The notes: generated from the sequence alone by a model not told the origin. Positions 18,333-28,251 are shown, numbered from the stretch's first letter. The stretch is DNA of 64,000 nt from Skermanella sp. TT6 (GCF_016653635.2 NZ_CP067422.1:61001-125000); one strand, 5' to 3'. A program made the numbers and translations.

Positions 18333-19922
18333 TCAGGCCGCGCGCGCCGTCGGCAGGTCGGCCGACGGGAACCGGAGGACGAAGACGGTGCCGTGGTCGT
18401 CCCGGAACTCGCACTCCCCCCCGATCTGCTGCACCAGTCCCTGGATCAGGCGGCTCCCCATGCCGACCCTGCGGCCGGGCTGGTAGCCGACGCCGTCGTC
18501 CCGGACCCGCAGGACGGCGTGGCCGGCGCCCTCCGGCGCGAGCGTCACGGTGATCAGTCCGGCCCGGCCGTCGGGGAAGGCGTGCTTGAAGGCATTGGAG
18601 ACCACCTCGTTGACCACCAGCCCCAGCGGCAGCGCCTGGTCGGCGCCGACCGTCACGGGCTCCAGCTCGCACCGGACCTCGACCCCCGGCCCGTAGCCGT
18701 CGTGCAGGCCCGCGACGAGCCTTCGGACATAGTCGGCCAGATCGACCTGGCCGAACTGGTCCGATCCGTAGATATGCTCGTGGACCGCCGTCATGGCCGC
18801 GATCCGGCGCATCAGCTCGCTCTTGCCCTGCGGATCGCCGGGCTGGAGCTGGATCAGGGACGAGACCGTCTGGAGATTGTTCTTCACGCGGTGGTGGACC
18901 TCGCGCAGCAGCATCCGGTTTTCCTCCAGCGCGACCGCCAGCGCGTCGCGGGCCCGTTCCTCCTGCCGCAGCAGCTTCACCACCCACAGCGACACCAGCA
19001 GCAGCGCACCCCCGAAGAAGGCGGCCATCAGCGCGATCTCGCCCAGCCGGCTGCGGAGATCCTCGGTCAGGACGCTGGTCGGAATGCCGATCACGGTGAC
19101 CAGCGGCAGGCCCTCCACCCGCCGGTAACCCACGATCCGCGGACGCCCGTCCGCCGGGGAGGCGGGGGTCTCGTAGGATCCTTCCGCGGCCTTGGGCAGA
19201 TGCTCGGTGAACAGCGCGTAGCCGGCCAGGTTCAGCGTCCGCTCCGGCACCGGGAAGCGCGCCACCAGCCAGCCGTCGTCGCGCAGCAGCCCGACCGTGG
19301 ACCCGGGGCCGAGATCCATGGACTGCCAGAACTGCGCCAGCAGATCGGCCGGGACATAGATGATCGCCGCTCCCAGGAACTCGCCGCCGCGCTCGATCCT
19401 GCGGCCGATCGGGAACACCTTCCGGGCGGTGCGCCGGCCGTTCACCAGGGGGCCGATGTGCCATTCCGCCCCGGCCTTCAGGGCCTGGAAATAGTCCCGG
19501 TCGCCGATGCCGGCCGGTGCCAACTCCGGCTCGTCGGTCAGCACCGCGTCGCCGTCCGCATCGAACACCCAGACATGGACGGCTCCCGGCAGCGCGCCGA
19601 CCTCCGTGTCCAGGCCGCGGACGATGCCGCCGCCGTGCAGGTCCGGGCTGGCGTCCAGGGCCTCGTCGATCCGCCGCAGCGCCTGGAGGTTGGCCTCGAT
19701 CAGCCAGCGGATATGCGTGGACGCCAGATAGGCGGCGCTGGCGGCGCGCGCCTCCACCGCCGCCCGCGCGTCCTTCCGGCTCTGCCAGATGAACTGCCCC
19801 GCCAGCGAGAGCACAAGGACAAGCAGCAGCGCCGTCAGGGCAAGGGCGGCGGCGACCGACCGGCTTGCCCGCTTTTCCGGCGGGGCGGCGTTCAGATCGG
19901 CTGCGGGTCCGCCGGTGGTCAT
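18333..19922 (-). CDS. Membrane sensor histidine kinase, HisKA_2 type
   Basis: The 529-residue protein has one membrane helix near residues 23-45, a periplasmic dCACHE-like sensor (~50-300; FDADGDAVLTDEPE, GDRDYFQAL, GPLVNGRR), a second membrane helix (~310-330), and a cytoplasmic kinase core. The phosphoacceptor is in REVHHRVKNNLQT, the HisKA_2/HWE-like form; the ATPase domain has NEVVSNAFKHAF and RVRDDGVGY. dCACHE sensors usually bind small metabolites such as amino or carboxylic acids. There is no response regulator next to it, so it is an orphan. Confidence 0.92.
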   Translation of the reverse strand: MTTGGPAADLNAAPPEKRASRSVAAALALTALLLVLVLSLAGQFIWQSRKDARAAVEARAASAAYLASTHIRWLIEANLQALRRIDEALDASPDLHGGGIVRGLDTEVGALPGAVHVWVFDADGDAVLTDEPELAPAGIGDRDYFQALKAGAEWHIGPLVNGRRTARKVFPIGRRIERGGEFLGAAIIYVPADLLAQFWQSMDLGPGSTVGLLRDDGWLVARFPVPERTLNLAGYALFTEHLPKAAEGSYETPASPADGRPRIVGYRRVEGLPLVTVIGIPTSVLTEDLRSRLGEIALMAAFFGGALLLVSLWVVKLLRQEERARDALAVALEENRMLLREVHHRVKNNLQTVSSLIQLQPGDPQGKSELMRRIAAMTAVHEHIYGSDQFGQVDLADYVRRLVAGLHDGYGPGVEVRCELEPVTVGADQALPLGLVVNEVVSNAFKHAFPDGRAGLITVTLAPEGAGHAVLRVRDDGVGYQPGRRVGMGSRLIQGLVQQIGGECEFRDDHGTVFVLRFPSADLPTARAA

Positions 19923-20026
19923 CAGGCTCCCTTGGTGTCCCGTTGTCCCGCTTCCCAGTCTACGTGACCAGGGCCGATCCTCGTGCGGATTTTTCGGGAG
20001 CCCCTTCCGATGTCCGGCCGAAGGCG

Positions 20027-21031
20027 TCAGTTCGCGCCCGCCGCCGCCGTCTCGAACAGCTTGGCGAGGTCGGGGCCGACCTTGGCCGCCCAGGTCTCGA
20101 AGGCCGGGCGGGTCGCCGCCTTGAAGGCCGCCAGCTCCTCCTCGGTCGGCTCATAGACCTCCATGCCCTTCTGGCGCAGCAGCTCGATGCCCTGGGCGGT
20201 CTGCTCGCGCGTCAGGGTCCGCTGGAACGCCATGGCCTCCTCGGCGGCGCTCTTCACGCCGGCCTTGGTGTCGTCATCCCACGAATCCCAGCGCTTGCGC
20301 GACACCCCCAGGAAGATCGGGTCGTAGGAATAGTGCCAGGTGGTCAGGTACTTCTGCACCTCGTACACCCGCTGCGGGACGATCACCGCGCCGATCGGGT
20401 TCTCCTGCCCGTCCACCACGCCCTGCTGGAGGGCGGAGAAGGTCTCGACCCACTGCATCTGCTGCGGGTTGGCGCCCAGCGCGTTCATCACGTCGATATA
20501 CATCGGGCCGGCGACCCGCATCTTCAGGCCCTTCATGTCGTCCGGCGATTTGATCGGGCGGACGTTGTTGGTGACCTCGCGGAAGCCGTTCTCGCCCCAG
20601 GCCAGGACGACGATGCCGTGCTTGTCCAGGATCCCGGCCATCCGCTCGCCCGGCTCGCCGCCCGTGGCCGCGTCCACCTGCTCGTAGGAGGTGAACAGGT
20701 AAGGCAGCGAGAAGGCCGCCATCTCCGGCACCAGCGGCGTCACGTTGATCGCCGAGGTCATGACGAAGTCGATGGCGCCGCGCCCGACCATCTCGGCCTG
20801 CTTCATCTGGTCGCCGCCGGTCAGCGTCGCGTTGGCGAACAGCCGGACCGTGTGCTTGCCGCCCGTCTTCTCCTTCAGCAGCTCGGCGAAGCGCTCGCCG
20901 CCCTTGTGCCAGGTGGTGGCGTCGGACGTGTTGTGCGACAGGCGGAAGGTGTCGGCTTCCGCGCTCCCGATCGCGGCGAGCCCCAGGGCCGCGGCGACGG
21001 CGATGCCCTTCAGGGCGGTTGCGATCTTCAT
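20027..21031 (-). CDS. dctP: TRAP transporter solute-binding protein
   Basis: The 334-residue protein has a signal peptide (MKIATALKGIAVAAALG to about SAEA) and the DctP fold, with HTVRLFANATLTGGDQ and GLKMRVAGPMYIDVMNALGA. The arginine in KMRVAG is the family residue that clamps the substrate carboxylate. It is a periplasmic binding protein feeding DctQM. It is the third gene of dctQ-dctM-dctP, 38 nt after dctM. The nearby CoA ligase and thiolase point to a carboxylic acid as cargo (inference). Confidence 0.94.
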   Translation of the reverse strand: MKIATALKGIAVAAALGLAAIGSAEADTFRLSHNTSDATTWHKGGERFAELLKEKTGGKHTVRLFANATLTGGDQMKQAEMVGRGAIDFVMTSAINVTPLVPEMAAFSLPYLFTSYEQVDAATGGEPGERMAGILDKHGIVVLAWGENGFREVTNNVRPIKSPDDMKGLKMRVAGPMYIDVMNALGANPQQMQWVETFSALQQGVVDGQENPIGAVIVPQRVYEVQKYLTTWHYSYDPIFLGVSRKRWDSWDDDTKAGVKSAAEEAMAFQRTLTREQTAQGIELLRQKGMEVYEPTEEELAAFKAATRPAFETWAAKVGPDLAKLFETAAAGAN

Positions 21032-21069
21032 GGTGTGTTTCCTCCTTGGTAAGATTTTCAAACGCCCGG

Positions 21070-22404
21070 TCACCGCAGGGCGAACAGCGAGATCCACGGG
21101 AAGATCGACAGGATCGCCAGCCCGATCACGCTGGTGATCAGGAAGGGGATGGCGCCGATCGCGATGCGCTCCAGCGACAGCCGGGTGATGTTGGCGGCGA
21201 CGAACAGGTTGATCCCGACCGGCGGGGTGAACAGGCCGATCGACAGGTTGACCATCAGGATCACGCCGAACCAGACCGGGTCCCAGCCCAGCTCCCTCAC
21301 CACCGGCAGGAAGATCGGCAGGGTGATGAACATGATCGTGATCGCGTCCATGAACATCCCGGCGATCAGCAGGATCACCGCGATGACCAGCAGGATCACC
21401 CATTCATTGTGGCTGAGCCCGAGCAGCACGGAGGAATACTGGCCGACCATGTCGTCCACCGTGACCACCCAGCCGAACAGGCTGGCGAAGGCCACCACCA
21501 GCATCACCACCGCGGACGAGGCGCTGGCCTCCGCCAGGGCCGAGAACAGCACCCGGGGCGTCAGCGTGCGGTAGATCGCGACGCCGACGAACATGGCGTA
21601 GACGGTCGCGACGATCGCCGCCTCGGTCGGCGTGAAGACGCCGCCATAGATGCCGCCCAGGATCACCACCGGCGTCAGCAGCCCCCAGAAGGCGTCCGCG
21701 AAGGCCCGCCCCAGCCGCGCGAAGTACGGCAGGCCGGCATAGGGCTGCTCCAGCAGCGCCACGGTGCCGTTCCCTTCCCTCGGGCCGCCCTCCTGCGGGC
21801 GCCCGCGCGACGCGAACGGCAGGGCCGCCAGCATCAGCACGCCCATCAGAAGGCCGGGAACGATCGCGGCCAGGAACAGGTCGGAGATCGATGTCTCGGC
21901 GATGACTCCATAGATCACCAGCCCGATCGACGGCGGGATCACGATCGACAGGGCGGCGCCGGTGCAGACCAGGGCGGCGGCGAAGGGCCGGGGATAGCCG
22001 TCCTCCGCCATGCTCTTGATGATCAGCGGGCCGATCGCCGCGACCGAGGCCGGCCCCGATCCGCTGACCGCCCCCCAGAACAGGCAGACCACCGTCCCGA
22101 CCACGCCCATGCCGCCCGGCAGGCCGCCGATCAGCACCCGGAAGAACCGGATCATCCGCTCCGCGATGCCGACCACGCCCATCAGCGACCCGGCCAGGAT
22201 GAAGAACGGCACCGCCAGCAGCGAGTATTTCGTGATGCCGGTCGTGATCAGGTCGCCCGCCAGGTCCAGGCCGAAGCCCAGCTCCCACATGGCGACCATG
22301 GCGGAGAGGCCCAGCGCGAAGGCGACCGGCAGCCTCAGGAACAGCAGCACGAAGAAGACGATCACCATCAGCGTGCCGACGCCCACTCCAAGGAAATCAG
22401 CCAT
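21070..22404 (-). CDS. dctM: TRAP transporter large permease
   Basis: This 444-residue membrane protein has about 12 hydrophobic segments and the DctM signature blocks (FWGAVSGSGPASVAAIG; VIPPSIGLVIYG; TPTEAAIVATVYAM; NLSIGLFTPPVGINLFVA). It catalyses sodium-coupled uptake with DctQ, loaded by DctP. A hydrophilic loop around residues 205-235 is longer than in short relatives. Its ATG overlaps the end of dctQ by 8 nt. Confidence 0.95.
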   Translation of the reverse strand: MADFLGVGVGTLMVIVFFVLLFLRLPVAFALGLSAMVAMWELGFGLDLAGDLITTGITKYSLLAVPFFILAGSLMGVVGIAERMIRFFRVLIGGLPGGMGVVGTVVCLFWGAVSGSGPASVAAIGPLIIKSMAEDGYPRPFAAALVCTGAALSIVIPPSIGLVIYGVIAETSISDLFLAAIVPGLLMGVLMLAALPFASRGRPQEGGPREGNGTVALLEQPYAGLPYFARLGRAFADAFWGLLTPVVILGGIYGGVFTPTEAAIVATVYAMFVGVAIYRTLTPRVLFSALAEASASSAVVMLVVAFASLFGWVVTVDDMVGQYSSVLLGLSHNEWVILLVIAVILLIAGMFMDAITIMFITLPIFLPVVRELGWDPVWFGVILMVNLSIGLFTPPVGINLFVAANITRLSLERIAIGAIPFLITSVIGLAILSIFPWISLFALR

Positions 22405-22891
22405 GACCGCCCCCCGGTGCCCCCTCCGACCGCAGGTCCCGCACCGCCCTGGCCGCCTGCTGCACGAAGCGCGCCATCACCAGCAGGAAGGCGGCGGGGA
22501 CGGCGACGGTGTAGTACCAGGCCGGGATCTGGAGCGCGTAGGACAGCACGCCGGTGGCCATCTGGTTCGCCACCAGCTCCGCCGTGAACCAGGCCGCCGC
22601 CGCCAGCAGCACGCAGCCCAGCGCGGTCGCCAGGATGGTCAGCGCGACCTTGCCGCCCCGCGGCAGCAGGTCGTGGAAGACGGTCACCGCCAGATGGTCG
22701 CCCCGCTTGGCGGCGATCGCGGCGCCCAGGACGGTCAGCAGCAGGAAACCGTTGATCAGCAGCTCCTCGGTCGAGGCCAGCGACCGGCTGCTCAGGTAAC
22801 GGACCAGGATGTTGGCGAATCCCAGGCCTGTCATGCCCAGGAAGATCAGGGCGCACAGCCCTTCCTCGAAATAGTCGATCACCGCGCGCAT
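22397..22891 (-). CDS. dctQ: TRAP transporter small permease
   Basis: The 164-residue protein has four hydrophobic segments; FANILVRYLSSRSLASTEELLI is split by the family's conserved polar helix end, followed by RGDHLAV. This fits DctQ, which pairs with DctM in the inner membrane. An AAGGA ribosome site lies about 7 nt upstream of the ATG. It is the first gene of the operon; the promoter should lie in 22892-23062, shared with the divergent thiolase gene. Confidence 0.93.
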   Translation of the reverse strand: MRAVIDYFEEGLCALIFLGMTGLGFANILVRYLSSRSLASTEELLINGFLLLTVLGAAIAAKRGDHLAVTVFHDLLPRGGKVALTILATALGCVLLAAAAWFTAELVANQMATGVLSYALQIPAWYYTVAVPAAFLLVMARFVQQAARAVRDLRSEGAPGGGHG

Positions 22892-22980
22892 GTCATTCCT
22901 TAGGATTCTCCCCCCAGTCGCCCGAAGCCCCCGGGCCCGCGCCGGAACCGATTTCCATTTGCATTACCGGCGCGAAGAAT

Positions 22981-23004
22981 ATTGAAGTGCGTTTTGAATT
23001 CAAT
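22981..23004. promoter_or_regulatory. Candidate operator between TRAP and CoA genes
   Basis: ATTGAA at 22981-22986 is matched by TTCAAT at 22999-23004, and the right half also forms the perfect 10-bp palindrome TTGAATTCAA (22994-23003). It lies in an AT-rich stretch in the middle of the divergent intergenic region, about 90 bp from one start codon and 60 bp from the other. A repressor of both sides could bind here. Confidence 0.5.
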
Positions 23005-23062
23005 AAGCTTCGGCACCGACGCCCCGATAACCCGGGCGCCGCAGGAATGAGGAAACGGGACC

Positions 23063-24235
23063 ATGGCAGGAAACGGCAGGATCGTAGGCTGGGCGCACAC
23101 CGTGTTCGGCAAGGCGGAAGCCCCGGACACCGAGGCGCTGATGGCCCAGGTCGCGGGGGCGGCGCTCGACCATGCCGGCGTCCCGGCGGAGTCCGTGGAC
23201 GGCATCTATGTCGGCGTCATGAACAACGGCTTCTCCAAGCAGGACTTCCAGGCGTCGCTGGTGGCCCTCTCCGACGAGCGGCTGGCCCACGTGCCGGCGA
23301 CCCGGCTGGAGAACGCCTGCGCCACCGGCTCCGCCGCCCTCTACGCCGCGCTGGACTTCGTGGAGTCCGGCCGGGGCCGCGTAGCATTGGTGGTCGGCGC
23401 GGAGAAGATGACCGCCACCCCCGGAACGAAGATCGGCGACATCCTGCTGGGCGCCAGCTACCACAAGGAGGAAGCCGACATCGAGGGCGGTTTCGCCGGC
23501 ATCTTCGGCCGGATCACCCAGGGCTATTTCCAGCGCTACGGCGACCGGTCGGAGGAGCTGGCCCGCATCGCGGCCAAGAACCATTCCAACGGCATGGCCA
23601 ACCCCTACGCCCACATGCGGAAGGATTTCGGGTTCGAGTTCTGCAACGCCGTGTCGGAGAAGAACCCCTACGTGGCCGCACCGCTGCGCCGGACCGACTG
23701 CTCCCTGGTGTCCGACGGCGCCGCCGCCCTGGTGATCGCCGACGCGGAGACGGCCGAGACCCTGGAGCGCGCGATCGCCTTCCGGGCGCGCCGCCACGTC
23801 AACGACATGCTGCCGCTCAGCCGCCGCGACCCGACCGCCTTCGAGGGCGCCCGCCGGGCCTGGCGCGGCGCGCTGGAGGACGCCGGCCTGACCCTGTCCG
23901 ACCTCAGCCTGGTCGAGACCCACGACTGCTTCACCATCGCGGAGATGATCGAGTACGAGGCCATGGGCCTCGCCGAGCCGGGCCAGGGCTACCGCGTGGT
24001 CCGCGACGGCACCACCGCCAAGGGCGGCAGGCTGCCGGTCAACCCCTCGGGCGGGCTGAAGGCCAAGGGCCACCCGATCGGCGCCACCGGCGTCTCCATG
24101 CACGTGATGGCCGCCCTCCAGGTCATGGGGGAGGCCGAAGGCATGCAGATTCCCGGCACCGACCTGGCCGGCGTGTTCAACATGGGCGGCGCCGCCGTCG
24201 CCAACTACGTGTCGATCCTGGAGCGGGTGAAGTGA
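23063..24235 (+). CDS. Thiolase-family protein (SCP-x type)
   Basis: The 390-residue protein has the thiolase active cysteine in ENACATGSAAL and the histidine in GHPIGATG. The second cysteine of classical thiolases is replaced (FNMGGAAV), while THDCFT is typical of the SCP-x/lipid-transfer thiolases. It could cleave or condense an acyl-CoA, but this subfamily also includes enzymes with altered chemistry. GAGGAA precedes the ATG by about 10 nt. Its stop overlaps the GTG start of the CoA ligase, so the two proteins are made together. Confidence 0.88.
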   Translation: MAGNGRIVGWAHTVFGKAEAPDTEALMAQVAGAALDHAGVPAESVDGIYVGVMNNGFSKQDFQASLVALSDERLAHVPATRLENACATGSAALYAALDFVESGRGRVALVVGAEKMTATPGTKIGDILLGASYHKEEADIEGGFAGIFGRITQGYFQRYGDRSEELARIAAKNHSNGMANPYAHMRKDFGFEFCNAVSEKNPYVAAPLRRTDCSLVSDGAAALVIADAETAETLERAIAFRARRHVNDMLPLSRRDPTAFEGARRAWRGALEDAGLTLSDLSLVETHDCFTIAEMIEYEAMGLAEPGQGYRVVRDGTTAKGGRLPVNPSGGLKAKGHPIGATGVSMHVMAALQVMGEAEGMQIPGTDLAGVFNMGGAAVANYVSILERVK

Positions 24236-25833
24236 CGGACAACAGGCCCGTCACCACGCGGGTGATGAACCTCGCCCACTTCCTGACCCAGGCGGCGCGC
24301 CGCCACGGGGCGGAGGTGGGCTTCGTCTGGGGCGAGCGCACCTGGACCTGGGGCGAGATGGAGCGGCGGGTCGACGCCATGGCCTCCGCCCTGCTCCACC
24401 GGGGCGTCGCCAAGGGCGACCGGGTGCTGGTGCAGTCGAAGAACTGCAACCAGATGTTCGAATCCATGTTCGCCTGCTTCCGGATCGGCGCCGTCTGGGT
24501 CCCGGCCAACTACCGCCAGACCCCGGACGAGGTCGCCTGGCTGGCCAAGGCCGGCGGCGCCGCGGCGATGATCTGCCACGCCGCTTTTCCGGAGCACGCG
24601 GCGGCCTGCCGGGCCGCCCAGCCGGGCCTGCGGAGCATAGTCTCGATCGGCCCGTCCGACTTCGGCGACGACTACGACGCGCTGGTCGCCCGCCACGACG
24701 GCGAGAAGCCCGCCGCGGCCGCCGTGGACCGCGACGACCCCTGCTGGTTCTTCTTCACCTCCGGCACCACCGGCCGGCCCAAGGCCGCCGTGCTGACCCA
24801 CGGCCAGATGGCCTTCGTGGTGACCAACCACCTGTGCGACCTGATGCCGGGAACGACCGAGCAGGACGCCTCGCTGGTGGTAGCCCCCCTCTCCCACGGC
24901 GCCGGCATCCACCAGCTCGTCCAGGTCGCGAGGGCCGCCAAGACGGTGCTGCCGGCCTCCGAACGGCTCGACGTCGAGCAGGCCTGGGCGATGGTGGAGC
25001 GGTGGCGGATCACCAACATGTTCACGGTGCCGACCATCCTGAAGATGCTGGCCGAGCACCCGTCGGTGGACCGATACGACCATTCCAGCCTGCGCTACGT
25101 GATCTATGCCGGCGCGCCGATGTACCGCGCCGACCAGAAGCACGCGCTGGACAGGCTCGGCCCCGTGCTGGTCCAGTATTTCGGGCTGGGCGAGGTGACC
25201 GGCAACATCACCGTCCTGCCGCCCCGCCTGCACAGCCTGGAGGAGGGCGAGGGCGCCCGGATCGGCACCTGCGGCTTCGAGCGGACGGGCATGCAGGTCT
25301 CCATCCAGGACGACGCGGGCCGCGAGCTCGCCCCCGGCGAGACGGGAGAGATCTGCGTCTGCGGCCCCGCCGTCTTCGCCGGCTACCACGACAACCCCGA
25401 CGCCAACGCCAAATCGTTCCGCGACGGCTGGTTCCGCACCGGCGACCTGGGCCACATGGACGAGCAGGGCTTCCTCTACATCACGGGACGGGCGTCCGAC
25501 ATGTACATCTCGGGCGGGTCGAACATCTATCCGCGCGAGATCGAGGAGAAGATCCTGATGCACCCCGACCTGGCGGAGGTCGCGGTGCTCGGCGTCCCCG
25601 ATCCCCAGTGGGGCGAGGTCGGCGTCGCCGTCTGCGTCCCCCGCCCCGGCTCCACCCTCGGCGAGGCGGAGCTGCTGGGCTGGCTGGACGGCAGGATCGC
25701 CCGCTACAAGATGCCCAAGCGCGTCGTCTTCTGGGAGGAACTGCCGAAGTCCGGCTACGGCAAGATCACCAAGAAGCTGATCCGCGAGGAGCTGGAACGC
25801 CGAAGCGCCCCTGCTCCCTCGCCGAACGGCTGA
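24232..25833 (+). CDS. Acyl-CoA synthetase (ANL family)
   Basis: The 533-residue enzyme carries the AMP-binding loop FFTSGTTGRPKAAVLTH, FGLGEVTGN, the RTGDLGHMDEQGFLYI hinge region with GRASDMYISGG, and the C-terminal lysine in GKITKKL. It should adenylate a carboxylic acid and transfer it to CoA. GTG 24232 is chosen because it overlaps the thiolase stop (GTGA); an ATG at 24265 is possible. Divergence from a TRAP carboxylate importer suggests import, activation and thiolytic cleavage of one acid; the acid is not identified. Confidence 0.92.
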   Translation: MTDNRPVTTRVMNLAHFLTQAARRHGAEVGFVWGERTWTWGEMERRVDAMASALLHRGVAKGDRVLVQSKNCNQMFESMFACFRIGAVWVPANYRQTPDEVAWLAKAGGAAAMICHAAFPEHAAACRAAQPGLRSIVSIGPSDFGDDYDALVARHDGEKPAAAAVDRDDPCWFFFTSGTTGRPKAAVLTHGQMAFVVTNHLCDLMPGTTEQDASLVVAPLSHGAGIHQLVQVARAAKTVLPASERLDVEQAWAMVERWRITNMFTVPTILKMLAEHPSVDRYDHSSLRYVIYAGAPMYRADQKHALDRLGPVLVQYFGLGEVTGNITVLPPRLHSLEEGEGARIGTCGFERTGMQVSIQDDAGRELAPGETGEICVCGPAVFAGYHDNPDANAKSFRDGWFRTGDLGHMDEQGFLYITGRASDMYISGGSNIYPREIEEKILMHPDLAEVAVLGVPDPQWGEVGVAVCVPRPGSTLGEAELLGWLDGRIARYKMPKRVVFWEELPKSGYGKITKKLIREELERRSAPAPSPNG

Positions 25834-25915
25834 GGAGGGTGCGCGTCCCGCGCACCCCGGGCGGCGGGACGCCGCCCCTCCGACATGATCTCCCCTGACC
25901 CGGCATCCAGGCACC

Positions 25916-27436
25916 ATGCAAGACACCGTCATCGGCATAGACCTCAGCACCACCACCTGCAAGGCGATCGCCTGGGACCGCGACGGCCGCGCGGTCGCCG
26001 AGGGCCGCGCCCCGCTGAGCCTGGAGCGCCCGGAACCCAACGCCTACGAGCAGCACCCCGACGCCTGGTGGCGGGCTGCCCAAACCGCCCTCCGCCAAGC
26101 CCTCGCCACCGTCCCCGCCGCGTCGGTCGCCGCCGTCGCCGTGGTCAACCAGCGCGAGACGGTCGCGGTCACCGGCGCCGACGACGCGCCGCTCCGCCCC
26201 GCGATCCTGTGGCTGGACGAACGCCGCAAGGCGGAGGTCTCCGCCCTATCCACCCGCGTCGGCGTCGAGCGGATGCACGCCCTGACCGGCAAGCCGCTGG
26301 ACTTCGCCCCGGCGGTCTACAGCCTCGCCTGGATGGCGCGGGCCGAGCCCGACCTGTTCGCCCGCGTCAGCCACGTCTACGATCCCCACGCCTGGCTGGT
26401 CCGCCGCCTGACCGGGGAATTCACGACGAGCTGGGCCAGCGCCGACCCGCTCGGCGCCTTCGACATATCCTCCCACGCCTGGGCGGACGAGGTGATCGGC
26501 GCCCTGCCGATCGCCCTGGACCCCGGCCGTTTCCCGCAGGCCGCGGCCCCCGGCACCGTCGTCGGCCGGATCACCCCGGAGGCGGCCGCCGAGACCGGCC
26601 TGCGCGCCGGCACCCCGGTCGTGGCCGGCGGCGGCGACGGCCAGGCCGGAGGGCTCGGCACGGGTGTGGCCGGGGCCGGCACGGCCTATCTCAACCTCGG
26701 CACGGCGATCGTGTCCGGCGTCTACGACCGGCAACCGCGGATCGACCCCGCGTTCCGGACTCTGTGCGCGATCGACCGCCAGGGCTATATCCTGGAGACC
26801 TCGCTCCGGTCCGGCACGCTGCTGGTGAACTCCCTGATCCGGCAGATGTTCGGCCTCGACCCCGACGCCGATCCCGGCATCTTCCGCCGGCTGGAGGCCG
26901 AGGCCGCTTCCGTGCCCCCCGGCAGCCGCGGCCTTCTGCTGCTGCCCTACTGGAACGGCGTGATGAACCCCTACTGGGACCAGGACGCCCGGGGCTGCCT
27001 GCTCGGCCTTTCCCCCGACCACGGCCGGGCGGAGATCTACCGCGCGCTGCTGGAGGGAATCGCCCTGGAACAGGCCTTCGCCACCGACCGCGTCGTGGCC
27101 GCGACCAGCCAGCCGGTGGACAGCTTCGTCGCGATCGGCGGCGGCTCCGCCAGCGACCCGTGGTGCCGGATCATCGCCGACATCACCGGCCGTCCCGTCG
27201 TCCGCGCCGAGACGGCGGAAGCGTCGAGCCTGGGCGCCGGCATCGCCGCCGCCGTCGGGGCCGGCTGGTACCCCGGCTTCGAGGAAGCCGCCGCCGCCAT
27301 GACCCGCACCGGCGCCGCGTTCCACCCCGACCCCGCCGAGGCCGATTTCCACGCCGACCTGCTCGGCCTCTACGCCGACCTGTACCCGAGGCTGCGCGAC
27401 CTCTACCCGCGCCTCGCCCAGCTCAACCGGCGCTGA
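25916..27436 (+). CDS. FGGY carbohydrate kinase, xylulokinase-like
   Basis: The 506-residue protein begins with the phosphate loop GIDLSTTTCKAIAWD and has the C-terminal ATP-site motif IGGGSASDPWCRIIADITG. Length and motifs fit the xylulokinase/gluconokinase branch of FGGY kinases. It phosphorylates a sugar or polyol in the cytoplasm. The convergent gene, which overlaps it by 14 bp, resembles L-xylulose reductase, so a pentulose substrate is favoured. The ribosome site is weak. Confidence 0.88.
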   Translation: MQDTVIGIDLSTTTCKAIAWDRDGRAVAEGRAPLSLERPEPNAYEQHPDAWWRAAQTALRQALATVPAASVAAVAVVNQRETVAVTGADDAPLRPAILWLDERRKAEVSALSTRVGVERMHALTGKPLDFAPAVYSLAWMARAEPDLFARVSHVYDPHAWLVRRLTGEFTTSWASADPLGAFDISSHAWADEVIGALPIALDPGRFPQAAAPGTVVGRITPEAAAETGLRAGTPVVAGGGDGQAGGLGTGVAGAGTAYLNLGTAIVSGVYDRQPRIDPAFRTLCAIDRQGYILETSLRSGTLLVNSLIRQMFGLDPDADPGIFRRLEAEAASVPPGSRGLLLLPYWNGVMNPYWDQDARGCLLGLSPDHGRAEIYRALLEGIALEQAFATDRVVAATSQPVDSFVAIGGGSASDPWCRIIADITGRPVVRAETAEASSLGAGIAAAVGAGWYPGFEEAAAAMTRTGAAFHPDPAEADFHADLLGLYADLYPRLRDLYPRLAQLNRR

Positions 27437-28142
27437 ACCCGCCGTCCACCGTCAGGCAGGTGCCGTGGATCATGGCGGCGGCGTCGCTCAGCAGGAAGGC
27501 GACGGAGGCCGCCACCTCCGCCGGTCGGGCGAACCGCCCCAGCGGGATGCGGGCCAGCATCGGCCCCGATTTGGCTGGATCGCTCCACGCCTTGTCCGCC
27601 ATCGGGGTCAGCGTCACGATCGGGTTCAGGCTGTTCACCCGGATGCCGTGCGGCCCCAGCTCCAGCGCCATTACCCGCGTGACCGCGTCGAGCGCCGCCT
27701 TCGACGCGCAATAGGCCGTGTGGTCGCGCGTGCCGACATCGGCGGCGAGGCTGGACACATTGACGATCGCCCCCGGCACCCCGCGCCGGACAAGGTCGCG
27801 CGCGACCTCCTGCGCCACGATCAGCGGCGCGCGGGTATTGACGGCGATGGTGCGGTCGAACGTCTCGGTGCTGGTATCAAGGAAGCTTTCCAGCTCGACG
27901 ATCCCGGCGCAGTTGACCAGCAGATCCACCGGCAGCACCGTCCGGACCGCGGCCCGCGTCGCCTCCGCATCGGCCAGATCGACCGCGACCGGCACGCCCA
28001 GCCCTTCCAGGTCGGCGGCGGTGCGGCCAAGGGCGATGACCTCCGCCCCGCACCCGGCGAGCAGCAACGCCACCTCCCGCCCGATCCCCTTCCCGGCCCC
28101 GGTCACCAGCGCGCGCTTGCCGGTGAAATCGTAGCGGACCAT
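27423..28142 (-). CDS. SDR, L-xylulose reductase (DCXR)-like
   Basis: The 239-residue protein matches the DCXR pattern throughout: KRALVTGAGKGIGREV, VDLLVNCAGIVEL, RGVPGAIVNVSS, Tyr-Lys in AYCASKAALD, and VMALELGPHGIRVN. The common NNAG is NCAG here. DCXR enzymes interconvert xylulose and xylitol or reduce dicarbonyls with NADPH. The tail overlaps the kinase stop convergently by 14 bp. The two genes may act on the same pentose pathway although they are not one operon. Confidence 0.88.
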   Translation of the reverse strand: MVRYDFTGKRALVTGAGKGIGREVALLLAGCGAEVIALGRTAADLEGLGVPVAVDLADAEATRAAVRTVLPVDLLVNCAGIVELESFLDTSTETFDRTIAVNTRAPLIVAQEVARDLVRRGVPGAIVNVSSLAADVGTRDHTAYCASKAALDAVTRVMALELGPHGIRVNSLNPIVTLTPMADKAWSDPAKSGPMLARIPLGRFARPAEVAASVAFLLSDAAAMIHGTCLTVDGGFSAG

Positions 28143-28251
28143 GGTGTTGGCTCCCGTTCAGTTGACAGGGCGCCGAGTGTCGGGGGCCAAGGGCGGGATG
28201 GCAAGGCTTCGGATGGGTTGGCCGCCGATCCAGCCTGTCAGGCCGTAGCCC

